A stretch of 64,000 nucleotides of DNA, taken from the NCBI GenBank assembly GCA_039105265.1, contig JAPFFF010000041.1:992001-1056000 (forward strand). Reading direction: 5' to 3'. Both the position numbers and the translations under genes were made by a program. How positions within the stretch are numbered: the first letter of the stretch is position 1; each line of letters opens with the position of its first letter. The notes under the pieces were generated by a model that worked only from the letters and a program-made list of their open reading frames with translations, was not told where the DNA came from and made no database searches. This document shows, one piece after another, positions 1 through 7,788 of this stretch. Source of the stretch: Tritrichomonas musculus. Lineage: Eukaryota > Parabasalia > Tritrichomonadida > Tritrichomonadidae.

Positions 1-2
1 TT

Positions 3-176
3 GAGGAAAACTTTCAAAAATTCAGAAATGGTTATGTAGCTTTTGATGCCTGGCTTGAATTTAAAAAATGGGCAAAAGTAAAAAATTTCAGACCCAAAAC
101 TCATCAAGATTTTAATCAAACAATTTTACAATACTGCTCATTCAATAATAATGATAAGAAATATAGATTAAGGTAA
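3..176 (+). CDS. C-terminal end of an unidentified Maverick gene (cut by window edge)
   Basis: An open frame of 57 codons runs in from the left edge and stops at TAA 174-176. It contains aromatic-rich stretches (FDAWLEFKKWAK, then FNQTILQYC). The pattern loosely recalls the C-terminal winged-helix end of viral D5-type primase-helicases, but that is only an impression. The coding frame ends a few bases before the stop of the convergent coiled-coil gene. Function unknown. Confidence 0.5.
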   Translation, partial: EENFQKFRNGYVAFDAWLEFKKWAKVKNFRPKTHQDFNQTILQYCSFNNNDKKYRLR

Positions 177-180
177 CTTT

Positions 181-378
181 TTATTTAATTAATTCTTTTC
201 TTAAAAGTTCAATTTCTTTTTCTACTTTGTCTCTTTCTCTTCGTAAATCCATTAATTTTCTAAAATCTTTATCATCATAAACCCTTTGATTACCAATAAT
301 CCCTGCCTTTTTTTCGATGTCATTTATTTGTTCATCTAAGATATCCCATTTCTCGTAAGCTTCTTGCAATTTAGACAT
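181..378 (-). CDS. Small coiled-coil protein of Maverick element (65 aa)
   Basis: The 65-residue protein is almost entirely charged and heptad-like, with the signature LRRERDKVEKEIELL near the C-terminus. The next gene (417-677) has a matching LRRERDRL segment and the same EKW motif near the N-terminal side, so the two are probably tandem duplicates. The ATG at 378 sits about 10-35 bases downstream of a promoter-like block shared with the next two genes, which supports this start. Role unknown; a structural or partner-binding role in the element is only a guess. Confidence 0.6.
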   Translation of the reverse strand: MSKLQEAYEKWDILDEQINDIEKKAGIIGNQRVYDDKDFRKLMDLRRERDKVEKEIELLRKELIK

Positions 379-420
379 GAAAACAAAAATAAAAGTGAAG
401 TGTCAAAACTGCTTTTTTAT
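379..420 (-). promoter_or_regulatory. Shared Maverick promoter module, copy 1
   Basis: Read on the minus strand this block has AAAGCAGTTTTGACACTTCA followed by CTTTTATTTTTGTTTTC and then the ATG. The TTCACTTTT part fits the trichomonad initiator TCA-Y-(T/A) at the usual short distance from the start codon. Near-identical blocks precede the genes starting at 677 and 1403. Confidence 0.6.
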
Positions 421-677
421 TTAATTTCTCTTAATCGTTCTTGAATTTCTTTCATTTGATATCGGAGTCGGTCTCTTTCTCTTCGTAATCGTTCCAATTC
501 TTCTTGATCATCCATCGATAATTTGGATTCATCATAAATTATAATTGCATCCTCATTTGTGTAATTAGGTGCATTTTTTTGAATTCTTCTTATTTGTTTC
601 CATTTTTCTTTCCATTCTTCTCGAAGACTTATTAATTTTTCTTCCAATTTTCCTTGAGATATTTCAATCGCAGTCAT
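417..677 (-). CDS. Small coiled-coil protein of Maverick element (86 aa)
   Basis: This 86-residue charged protein is predicted to be helical or coiled-coil over most of its length. It ends in a run like LERLRRERDRLRYQMKEI that matches the neighbour at 181-378. Its stop codon overlaps the promoter-like block of that neighbour, so the two genes are as tightly packed as in a virus-like element. No known domain is recognised. Confidence 0.6.
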   Translation of the reverse strand: MTAIEISQGKLEEKLISLREEWKEKWKQIRRIQKNAPNYTNEDAIIIYDESKLSMDDQEELERLRRERDRLRYQMKEIQERLREIK

Positions 678-720
678 AAATACAAAAATAAAAGTGAAGT
701 GTCAAAACTGCTTTTTATTT
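678..720 (-). promoter_or_regulatory. Shared Maverick promoter module, copy 2
   Basis: The core on the plus strand (688-716, ATAAAAGTGAAGTGTCAAAA and then CTGCTTTTT) is identical over that core to copy 1 at 389-417. It lies directly in front of the ATG at 677. The conservation extends across the initiator-like TTCACTTTT and an upstream TTTTGACAC box. Confidence 0.6.
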
Positions 721-725
721 AAAGT

Positions 726-1403
726 TTAGCTTTTTGGTCTTTTTTCTTCCATTTTTTTAACTCTTGCTTCAGCAATATTTTTTTGGATTATTTCCTTTTG
801 AAATGAAAGAATACAGGCTTCATCCCAGAGTTGACTATTATTCTGCTTTATTTCTTCGTTACGTATCAATTCTTTCTGAAAAACTTCTTTGCCAAATTTT
901 TTTGGCAAATCCCAAATTTCCTTGTAACCAGTGGCTTTAATACATTTGTCAATTTCTTTTTTTTGTTGTCTCACTGCCACTAATTGTTCTTCCAAAGAGA
1001 AACTATCAGACATTTCTCGAACTCTTGCTGCAGCAATTAGTTGCCTGATAAAATCCATTTCTGTTAAGAGTTGATCTTCTTTGTCTTTGAGTTGTTTTTG
1101 TTCTTCATTCCTGATTTCGTTGAAATCAAAGTGTAAACGAATTGGTACTTCTTGATATTGTTTTCTCACTGCCACTAATTGTTCTTCCAAAGAGGAACTT
1201 TCCGACATTTCTTGACTTCTTACTGCAGCAATATTTTGTCTTATTTCCATTATTTCGTCAAAGAGAATACTTTCTTCGTCTTTGAGTGGATCTGCTTCTT
1301 CAGTCATGTTTGAAGACATTAGCTTGAACCATTTTTCATGTACATCTTGATATTGTTTTCTCACGAGCTCTAATTGTTCTTCCCAATAAGTACGTTCAGC
1401 CAT
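726..1403 (-). CDS. Repeat-containing coiled-coil protein of Maverick element (225 aa)
   Basis: The protein is built from about three tandem copies of a 70-75 residue unit. Each unit begins with a variant of EEQLVAVRKQYQEV: YWEEQLELVRKQYQDV near residue 6, SLEEQLVAVRKQYQEV near residue 71, SLEEQLVAVRQQKKEI near residue 136. Each continues to a helix containing I..NIAAVR or a similar string. It is highly charged, with no membrane segment or signal peptide. It is probably a longer relative of the two small coiled-coil genes downstream. Function unknown. Confidence 0.6.
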   Translation of the reverse strand: MAERTYWEEQLELVRKQYQDVHEKWFKLMSSNMTEEADPLKDEESILFDEIMEIRQNIAAVRSQEMSESSSLEEQLVAVRKQYQEVPIRLHFDFNEIRNEEQKQLKDKEDQLLTEMDFIRQLIAAARVREMSDSFSLEEQLVAVRQQKKEIDKCIKATGYKEIWDLPKKFGKEVFQKELIRNEEIKQNNSQLWDEACILSFQKEIIQKNIAEARVKKMEEKRPKS

Positions 1404-1455
1404 GAAAACAAAAAATAAAAGTGAAGTGTCAAAACCGCTCTTTATTGAAATTTAA
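1404..1455. promoter_or_regulatory. Shared Maverick promoter module, copy 3, between divergent genes
   Basis: Only 52 bases separate the divergent starts at 1403 (minus) and 1456 (plus, integrase). They contain a third copy of the module (ATAAAAGTGAAGTGTCAAAA from 1415) oriented towards the minus-strand gene. Either it works in both directions or the integrase has a cryptic promoter in the same bases. Confidence 0.5.
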
Positions 1456-2844
1456 ATGTTATCGTCAGAAGGTGAAAAATTAATGAATTATTTAGAAAAG
1501 AAAGCTTATCAAAAGAAATTAATAATGCCAAATGAAGCTAGAAATTATAAAGGATATCAAAAAGATTTTGTAACTGATGATGAATTTGAACAAATTTATA
1601 ATGCTTATTCAGAATTTCGAAAAGTATTATCTGAATCATTACCTGTAATCACAGATGAAAAAATTCCTGATGATGAATTAAGTTTTGAAGAAAAAATTGA
1701 GAACCATGTAATTAATAATTTACATAATGAAAATATTCGTACTTTTCCTGAATTTGAAAAATTGACCTCTGGATGGAAAAAAGGTAAAGATAAATATACT
1801 ATGGAAGAATGGTATGAAATATATATTACAAAAATTATGGAACAACCAGGAATGATAGTTGAATTCAAAGGTAAAACAAATGTACCTGATATTGCATTTA
1901 GAAATAAAAATAAAAGACATGTATTATTAAAACAATTTGAAAAAGTTATTGAGCCAAATTATGTTTCTGAAGATGATTATGTTCAAAAGAAACAATTTCC
2001 AACTAATAAGAATAAAAAATATTATTTACATAAATTATGTGAACCTGGTACTTATTTAATTGATATTATGTTTGAAAAAAATGTTGGGTACTTAATTTGT
2101 ATAGAAGCCAATAGTCGATATTTATATGCAATTCCTTTAGGTAGAGAATGTTTTGGTGATATAAATAAAATTATGACTGCTGGACAAAAAACATCTATTT
2201 CAATAACAAAAGCTTTAAATACTTTATTTCAACAAGGAATGAAACCTAAAATATTGACCGGAGATGGTGAAAAAGGTTTTTGTTCTGAAGAAACAATAAA
2301 TTTTTTAAACTCAAATGGAATTAAATGGGAACCTGTTGATAGAATGGATGATTATCATTATCCATCATTTTTACGAAAACCAGGTGAAAAACAAACAACT
2401 AGCCCATTACATTCTTCATTAGGTATAGTTGATAGAATTATTAGAACTTTGAGAGATATGGCTTATGAAGTTCAACGAGAAATCTCCCCTGAAATATTAA
2501 AAGAATTAGTTGTTCAATATAATAATGCCCCACACTTAACTTTGTCAAAATATGCAGGTATGAATGTTTCCCCTAGTCAAATGCAAAATAATTCTGATTT
2601 ATATACTTTTATTTGTAGACGTATTTCTCAAGCTAATTATAATGTTTCTGCTCAAAAAGGTTATAATTTAAAAGAAAACCAAGAAGTAATTGTATATAAT
2701 AATAAAGACACTCTTAAAAAAAGACGATCAATAACTCAACCTGGTAGATTTTTTGTAAAAGGTTTTCAAAATGGTAAATATTTAATACAAGATCTTAAAG
2801 GAAATACTCAAATATTACCTCGTTATAGATTAGATCCTATTTGA
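1456..2844 (+). CDS. Maverick/Polinton retroviral-type integrase (DDE, rve core)
   Basis: A 462-residue protein expected to catalyse strand transfer of the element ends into host DNA. The core has a first acidic residue in YLIDIMFE (D203), a second in LTGDGEKGF (D270), and the helix LHSSLGIVDRIIRTLRDM, where other integrases have H...ERxNRTL. The third catalytic position is therefore D326 rather than Glu. The C-terminal KGFQNGKYLIQDLKG and ILPRYRLDPI look like the SH3-like or chromo-type tail of such integrases. The N-terminal 150 residues are charged and helical. A second, diverged copy of the family lies truncated at 45,996-47,040 and has the same D at this position. It looks intact and ends in TGA. 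Confidence 0.85.
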   Translation: MLSSEGEKLMNYLEKKAYQKKLIMPNEARNYKGYQKDFVTDDEFEQIYNAYSEFRKVLSESLPVITDEKIPDDELSFEEKIENHVINNLHNENIRTFPEFEKLTSGWKKGKDKYTMEEWYEIYITKIMEQPGMIVEFKGKTNVPDIAFRNKNKRHVLLKQFEKVIEPNYVSEDDYVQKKQFPTNKNKKYYLHKLCEPGTYLIDIMFEKNVGYLICIEANSRYLYAIPLGRECFGDINKIMTAGQKTSISITKALNTLFQQGMKPKILTGDGEKGFCSEETINFLNSNGIKWEPVDRMDDYHYPSFLRKPGEKQTTSPLHSSLGIVDRIIRTLRDMAYEVQREISPEILKELVVQYNNAPHLTLSKYAGMNVSPSQMQNNSDLYTFICRRISQANYNVSAQKGYNLKENQEVIVYNNKDTLKKRRSITQPGRFFVKGFQNGKYLIQDLKGNTQILPRYRLDPI

Positions 2845-2932
2845 ATTGTCAAAAAATGCAAAAAATAAAAGGGTGTCAAAAAATGCTATTTGTTGGTTAA
2901 CGGTCGCCTAGTGAAAAAGTTCATTTTTTTTA
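2845..2932 (+). promoter_or_regulatory. Intergenic promoter region of Maverick gene at 2933
   Basis: This short gap carries two GTCAAAAAATGC boxes (2848-2859 and 2875-2886). The second lies in ATAAAAGGGTGTCAAAAAAT, a variant of the module seen upstream of the coiled-coil genes. It also has GGTTAACGGTCGCC (2893-2906), which recurs as GGTAAACGGTCTCC near 5776. Finally there is an initiator-like TTCATTTTTTTT directly before the ATG. Confidence 0.45.
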
Positions 2933-3331
2933 ATGTCGGACAAACAAAGTGTTCCTGAACAATTTGAAATTAAAGATGATATACCAGCTATGTCTGCAAA
3001 AGACATGAGAAATCCAAAAAGAACTCAAGGTTGGAAAATGTTGAAATCAAGGTATGGGGAAAATGTATCCCATCAAAAATTAGCAGCAGTTGCAAAAGTT
3101 ATGATGCATTGTATTGATCATAATATTCCATCAGAAACTCCAAGTCTTTCAAGGGAAGAAATTAGATCGAAAGACAAATTAATTCTTTGGTTCGATACTC
3201 ATATTGAGTTTATTCGACCATTTTTGTCGCCTGGAATGATGATTGGTTATGATTCTGGCAAATTCGTTCCGATTCCCATACCAAAAGAAACTACTGAAAA
3301 AGAAGAAGAAAAAGATAAAGAAAAGAAATAA
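2933..3331 (+). CDS. Hypothetical Maverick protein (132 aa)
   Basis: I do not recognise this 132-residue protein. A middle portion of mixed composition (KRTQGWKMLKSRYGENVSHQ, then a helical AAVAKVMMHCIDHNIP) suggests a small folded domain. It ends in a low-complexity Lys/Glu tail (TEKEEEKDKEKK). There is no signal peptide or membrane segment. The ATG is preceded at once by an initiator-like TTCATTTTTTTTA, and the gene runs convergently with the large minus-strand gene next door. Confidence 0.55.
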   Translation: MSDKQSVPEQFEIKDDIPAMSAKDMRNPKRTQGWKMLKSRYGENVSHQKLAAVAKVMMHCIDHNIPSETPSLSREEIRSKDKLILWFDTHIEFIRPFLSPGMMIGYDSGKFVPIPIPKETTEKEEEKDKEKK

Positions 3332-3404
3332 ATAAAAAATTAATTAATTAAATTGGTTTATTAAAAACCTAAATCTTTTTTGAGAGTTTTTTTATTACGA
3401 CCTC

Positions 3405-5732
3405 TCAATCATCGTAGTGTGGGAAAGCGTCAAAATCGTCATCACTGGAGAGGACATCTACCACGTCTTTTGGTGTCTCGTTTTGATGATAGATTTCTCT
3501 TTCGTCAGGTCTTAGAAATTGATCAATACTCAGGTAGTACCATTGCATGTGCGTTTTGGTTTTTGAATAATTTTCGATCTTTTCTTCGGCAATTTTCTTT
3601 GCTTTTTCATCGTTGCAGCCATGAATGATTTTGATAGCATTTTCTAATTCTGCTCTTTTTTGTATTGCTAATTCATCCGAATGATCATTCATTTCGTCTT
3701 CGGGTATTTGAAGTTTTGAGGCATTTTTGCGAATTGTTTCATTCATTTGTTTGACAACTTTATCATAATCTTCATCAGACATTGTTAGTGGTTGTTTATT
3801 TGCAGCCATGACTTTTTCTTGTATTTTTTCTGGTGATTCCCTTCTTTTTAAATGATTAAGGATTTGTTCACTATTGACCTTCTTTTGCCATTCTTTGTAT
3901 TTTTCAGACTCTTCGTTGGTAAAGAAATGGCATTTCTGAACTTCAAACGGTTGCTTGCCTTTTTCCATGAATGGCTTCAATCTTTCTTCAACTTCTTTTT
4001 TGGCGATATTTTGTGAGACGTCCTGAATTTTTGATAAGATCCGACTGAATTCATCAATTTTTGTTGACCATTGTCTTACCAATAAAACATGAGCGCTCCA
4101 TTGATCCTGTTCCTTTTGAGTTACCAAATCCAAGACGGTTAAGACTTCCAATAATTCACCTTCGTCCAACTTTATTTGAATTCTTTTTTCAATTTCGTCT
4201 TCCAATTTTTCTTCATTCCAGTCAGGGTGTGAAAATTGCACCATTTCTTTTGTGTCATTAATCAATTGTTTTTTGATATTGTTTTGTAAAATATTTTGAT
4301 CCCTGTATTTTCGCCAATAAATTTGCGATTCTTTTTCAGTGAGTAGTTCATCTAATTCCCAATCATCGGAATCAGCAAATTTGTCAGGATTGAGAACTCT
4401 TTCTCTTGCAATTTTTGTTATTTCGTTGTCTGCTTTTTCTGGGTATATCAGGTGGAGCATTTCTGATAATTCTCTTATCTGTCTCTTTTGTTGACCAGAT
4501 ACCAATATTATTCTTGGAGTTGGCGCTGGAGGTGGAGGTGTTTGTTGAACATCTTTCGCACGGGGAACTTGTGATCGGCTTGTGATCTTTTTCTTTGGTT
4601 TATCGCGTTTATCAGATTTATCAGGTTTATCAGGTTGAATAACTCTGTTCATTCTTTCAAGTTTTCTTTTTGAAGGTGATTTCTTTCCTGTCTTAGATTT
4701 CTTTTTTGAATTTGTTTTCTTTCCTGTCTTAGATTTCTTTTTTGGTTCTGGTTTATTTTTCGTCTTTTCAACTGACCCTGGTTTGATTGTTTCATTCAAA
4801 TCTTCTAATTGGACTTTTTCTTTCCATTCCATGTATTGTTCTCTTTCTTTCCTGTCGATTTCGTTTCTTGTAGCTTGACTTGTCTCATCTGTTGAAAACA
4901 CCAATTTGAGATATGAATGTCGACTGGTAAAGGTTTTTGTTTTCATAAATTTCAAAATTTTTCTCAGATCTCTCGGTAAATTGTTTTCATCTTGATAATA
5001 CTGAAACATTGTTTTCATGATTTCGTCATTTGTCTTTCCGAGAATATCAGCATTGATTGATTTGAAATGGTCCATAAATATATCTGTCCAGATTTTGATA
5101 TTGCCGTTTTCGTCGTAATCATCAACAAATGTATGTGCCAAATTTGATTTGAATAATTCCATGCAAATCAATCGTGCAACAATTTCATTCATTTCGTCAT
5201 CTTCTATAAAACGAAGGAATTCCTGATCATCTAACCATGAAATTATTTCAGATTTTGTTTGAATGCCATTTTCTTCAAATTCTTGCCATTGCTCCGAGCT
5301 TATGTTTGATGGAAGGGTTAAATGATGATGGTGAATATTTTGATCTTTTTCTGTATTTTCAACTTTTTCATCTTTTTCCTGACAATCTAAATTTTTGATA
5401 ACTTCTTTGGGGTCATCATCACTTTTCTGTGCTTTTGGCTGATTTTTCTTAATTATTGGTGTTGGCTGAGATTTGTATGCATCTTCTGAAATAAATTCGA
5501 CTTCTGAGCTATAATCTTCATCTGATGATAAGCTTCTTTTCTTTGGAACTGGTTGACTTATTTGTTGAAAACGTGGATTTTTTGAGCCATGTGTAGAAAT
5601 TTGAATGCCATCAGAAATTTGCCTTTGCATACCATTTTTATTTGTAGCTCCTATTTCATCATAGGTTTGCTTTTGCTTCTCTTTTTGAGAGTGTAGCCTT
5701 TGTCTTGTGGTGTTGTTGCCTTGGTGGGACAT
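3405..5732 (-). CDS. Large Maverick protein with degenerate tandem repeats (775 aa)
   Basis: The open frame extends to 5828, but the ATG at 5732 (MSHQGNNTTRQ) is preferred because an initiator-like TCACTTTTTTTC lies directly before it. The N-terminal third is disordered and charged. The middle has a Lys/Ser-rich tract with a doubled KKKSKTGKK unit and a PPPPAP stretch. At least five stretches share a motif of the form L-x-T-x-x-E-x-x-x-Y-x-x-W: near ATRNEIDRKEREQYMEW, ELLTEKESQIYWRKY, LVTQKEQDQWSAH, FFTNEESEKYKEW and FLRPDEREIYHQ. This implies a degenerate repeat of about 75 residues. No known family is recognised; a structural role in the element is possible but unproven. Confidence 0.6.
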   Translation of the reverse strand: MSHQGNNTTRQRLHSQKEKQKQTYDEIGATNKNGMQRQISDGIQISTHGSKNPRFQQISQPVPKKRSLSSDEDYSSEVEFISEDAYKSQPTPIIKKNQPKAQKSDDDPKEVIKNLDCQEKDEKVENTEKDQNIHHHHLTLPSNISSEQWQEFEENGIQTKSEIISWLDDQEFLRFIEDDEMNEIVARLICMELFKSNLAHTFVDDYDENGNIKIWTDIFMDHFKSINADILGKTNDEIMKTMFQYYQDENNLPRDLRKILKFMKTKTFTSRHSYLKLVFSTDETSQATRNEIDRKEREQYMEWKEKVQLEDLNETIKPGSVEKTKNKPEPKKKSKTGKKTNSKKKSKTGKKSPSKRKLERMNRVIQPDKPDKSDKRDKPKKKITSRSQVPRAKDVQQTPPPPAPTPRIILVSGQQKRQIRELSEMLHLIYPEKADNEITKIARERVLNPDKFADSDDWELDELLTEKESQIYWRKYRDQNILQNNIKKQLINDTKEMVQFSHPDWNEEKLEDEIEKRIQIKLDEGELLEVLTVLDLVTQKEQDQWSAHVLLVRQWSTKIDEFSRILSKIQDVSQNIAKKEVEERLKPFMEKGKQPFEVQKCHFFTNEESEKYKEWQKKVNSEQILNHLKRRESPEKIQEKVMAANKQPLTMSDEDYDKVVKQMNETIRKNASKLQIPEDEMNDHSDELAIQKRAELENAIKIIHGCNDEKAKKIAEEKIENYSKTKTHMQWYYLSIDQFLRPDEREIYHQNETPKDVVDVLSSDDDFDAFPHYDD

Positions 5733-5875
5733 GAAAAAAAGTGATGTGATGACCTCTCGGGAAAAAATTAGATTTTGGTAAACGGTCTCCACCCCTAAAC
5801 ACCTAGAGGCACCCCATAAGGGACCCAAATAAAAATATGATTTTTCGTGCTCACCTCATCACCTCATTTTTTTAC
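5733..5875. promoter_or_regulatory. Divergent promoter region between two Maverick genes
   Basis: This 143-base gap separates divergent starts at 5732 (minus) and 5876 (plus). Both sides end in an initiator-like pyrimidine-rich block: TCACATCACTTTTTTTC before the minus gene, TCACCTCATTTTTTTAC before the plus gene. Near 5774 it has TTGGTAAACGGTCTCC, nearly the same as TTGGTTAACGGTCGCC upstream of 2933. Confidence 0.5.
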
Positions 5876-6478
5876 ATGTCGTCCGAGCACCACGTAACCA
5901 TAGATGAACCAGCTGATACTGAAGATAATGTCGAAACTCATGATGATATTATTGAACGATTACGAAATGTGCCAAAACGGTCCGAAACTTCTCTTGGTAA
6001 AGAGGAAAACGCCCGAATTTGGGATAACACTGAAACCGAGTATACTGAAGTTGAACCAGTTCCGCCTCTTCGATTTCCTAAAATTCCAAACAAAATCCCA
6101 GAAAAAGTCGGACTTGATAGTTACTATTTCAACGGAGTTGAACAAAAACGAATAATTCGAGGTTTGGCGATGTTTTACCTATACAAAACATTCAAAGGAA
6201 AAGGCAAATCTGACCATAATCACCTCAGTTTTGACACCTTACGAAGGTCAAATATGTTTCGAATTCAGTCGGAAGTTGATGATCGAGCCGAATTTGAGGT
6301 CATCAAAGAATACATGGAAATTCAATGCCAAAATGATCGTATTAAAAATGGCTGTTTCCCAGAAGAGGAAGAAGAGGAAGAAGAGGAAGAAGAGGAAGAA
6401 GAATTAATTGAAAAAGAAGAGGAAAAAGAAGAAGAAGCACCAGATGACTTCAAAAAAGATCCTAATTGGAAACCATAA
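5876..6478 (+). CDS. Hypothetical acidic Maverick protein (200 aa)
   Basis: Translation from the ATG at 5876 (MSSEHHVTIDEPAD) gives 200 residues. An upstream in-frame ATG at 5837 exists, but the initiator-like block lies between the two. The middle has a helical segment (GVEQKRIIRGLAMFYLYKTF) that may be a small fold. The C-terminus is a run of about 14 glutamates followed by Lys/Glu repeats and the end KKDPNWKP. The gene at 2933 also ends in a Lys/Glu tail. Function unknown. Confidence 0.55.
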   Translation: MSSEHHVTIDEPADTEDNVETHDDIIERLRNVPKRSETSLGKEENARIWDNTETEYTEVEPVPPLRFPKIPNKIPEKVGLDSYYFNGVEQKRIIRGLAMFYLYKTFKGKGKSDHNHLSFDTLRRSNMFRIQSEVDDRAEFEVIKEYMEIQCQNDRIKNGCFPEEEEEEEEEEEEEELIEKEEEKEEEAPDDFKKDPNWKP

Positions 6479-6800
6479 AAAGGACGTTTAGTGAGAGGAC
6501 GTTTAATAAATACTCTCATACTAGGTTTTAAGTAAACCACACAATTAACAACTTTTTCTATAGCTTTTTTGATGTTAACGATACGGGACCTCCTTCCTAG
6601 CAGAGCGTTGAGAGGAATCCTGAGAGCAGCCCAGTGGAAGATCATTAATGGGAGTGGGGGATCATACCTGGCATAGTGGGGCTGGGGTCGCGGATGGGAA
6701 ATATTTGACGCGGTTTTTGAACGAAGTGCAAAAATCGTGGCAAATATATAACTACTGCGGGGGAGGGAGAAGAGAAAATTTTTTAAAATATTGATCGTTG
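6479..6800. other. Probable terminal segment of the Maverick element
   Basis: No gene on the plus strand. The minus-strand open frame through here only mirrors the poly-Glu codons and is not convincing. Bases 6570-6780 are clearly richer in G and C than the flanks (for example GGGGGAGGGAGAAG near 6760), then the sequence drops to AT-rich DNA. This is where a terminal inverted repeat would be expected, but its partner is outside the window. Confidence 0.45.
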
Positions 6801-7055
6801 AGGTCAATTTTTTACCTAAAATAAAACAGGTATTTTTATTGGGTTGATCAAATTCATTATTTCATATATTTTGAATTTTCCCATATATATTTGATTAATT
6901 CATTATGATTTATTTGCTTGTATTTTTTTTTTTTTCTCATCTTATTGATATTAAATATTTTGAAGAATTTCAGTTAAAAGCAGAATATAATAAAATTAAG
7001 ATAGCACTAATGCAATATTTAGCTTTTGGATGCGTTTAACAAAGTTTTAAATTAA

Positions 7056-7295
7056 GGTACAAATCCAGTACGTTATTTTTTGAATAGGAGAACGTTTTTT
7101 ATTTGAATAGTTGCATGTCTCTGAAAAAGTTTAAATTGACTAGGTTTGTTTTTGACACTTATTTTACAATTTAAATAAAATCTATGACATGTTATATGAA
7201 ATGGATGAAAATAATCGTTTTTTATTTAACATGTCATTTTATTCTTTGAGAATGTCAAAAAAAATTGCGGTTACTAAACGTACTTGATTTGTACC
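7056..7295. repeat. MITE-like fold-back element flanked by TTAA
   Basis: The left end (GGTACAAATCCAGTACGTT from 7056) and the right end (AACGTACTTGATTTGTACC to 7295) are inverted copies with one mismatch over 19 bases. TTAA lies on both outer sides (7052-7055 and 7296-7299). Inside, ATGACATGTTA (7184-7194) pairs with TAACATGTCAT (7227-7237), and TTTTTGACA pairs with TGTCAAAAA, so the whole piece can fold back. TTAA flanks are the signature of piggyBac-type or Kolobok-type insertion. It carries no ORF, so it would be non-autonomous. Confidence 0.6.
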
Positions 7296-7788
7296 TTAAT
7301 ATAAATTTTATTTTAAATAGTTTTAAAAAAATAAGGCACAGGGTTGAGTCGAACAAGTGGTATCTAATTACAATTATACCACTTAGAAAATATCTGTATG
7401 TTTTTCCTAAACTATAAAAAGATAAAGTCATATCGAATAATTATATTAATTCATCTCATTTTATCAAAATTATATGATTTTACCTAAAAAAAATGTTTTG
7501 AAATGAAAATTGGTGCCAAAATAATGATCAACATATGAAAAAAAATGATAAATTTTATCAGATAATTTAATATCTCAAATGTTTAAAATAAAAAAGCTGC
7601 ATTAAACATTTTGTTTATGTCATATAATCATAATTTTAGAAATACATTTCATATTTACTAATGAAAAGTTAAATAATAATATAATAATTAAGGATATCTT
7701 TAATTATTATTATTTTAATTCTTAAATAGCCTCTTAACTTCATAGGAAGATATAAATATACTGATATATTAATTTATTTTGAATGCAA

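Larger units (their letters stand above)
3..6800. mobile_element. Maverick/Polinton-like element, one end
   Basis: A block of tightly packed genes with little intergenic space holds a retroviral-type integrase together with small coiled-coil proteins and unknown proteins. That is the layout of Maverick/Polinton self-synthesising DNA transposons, which are abundant in trichomonads. No polymerase B, packaging ATPase or capsid gene is recognisable here, so the rest of the element should lie to the left of base 1. The right boundary is placed near 6780-6830, where a GC-richer stretch gives way to very AT-rich DNA. The second terminal repeat is outside the window, so the exact ends and target-site duplication cannot be seen. 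Confidence 0.7.

Noticed and set aside
6322-6807. 161-codon minus-strand open frame with a poly-Ser run
   Set aside because: The Ser run is the antisense of the poly-Glu tail of the gene at 5876, and the rest crosses the terminal segment without any motif.
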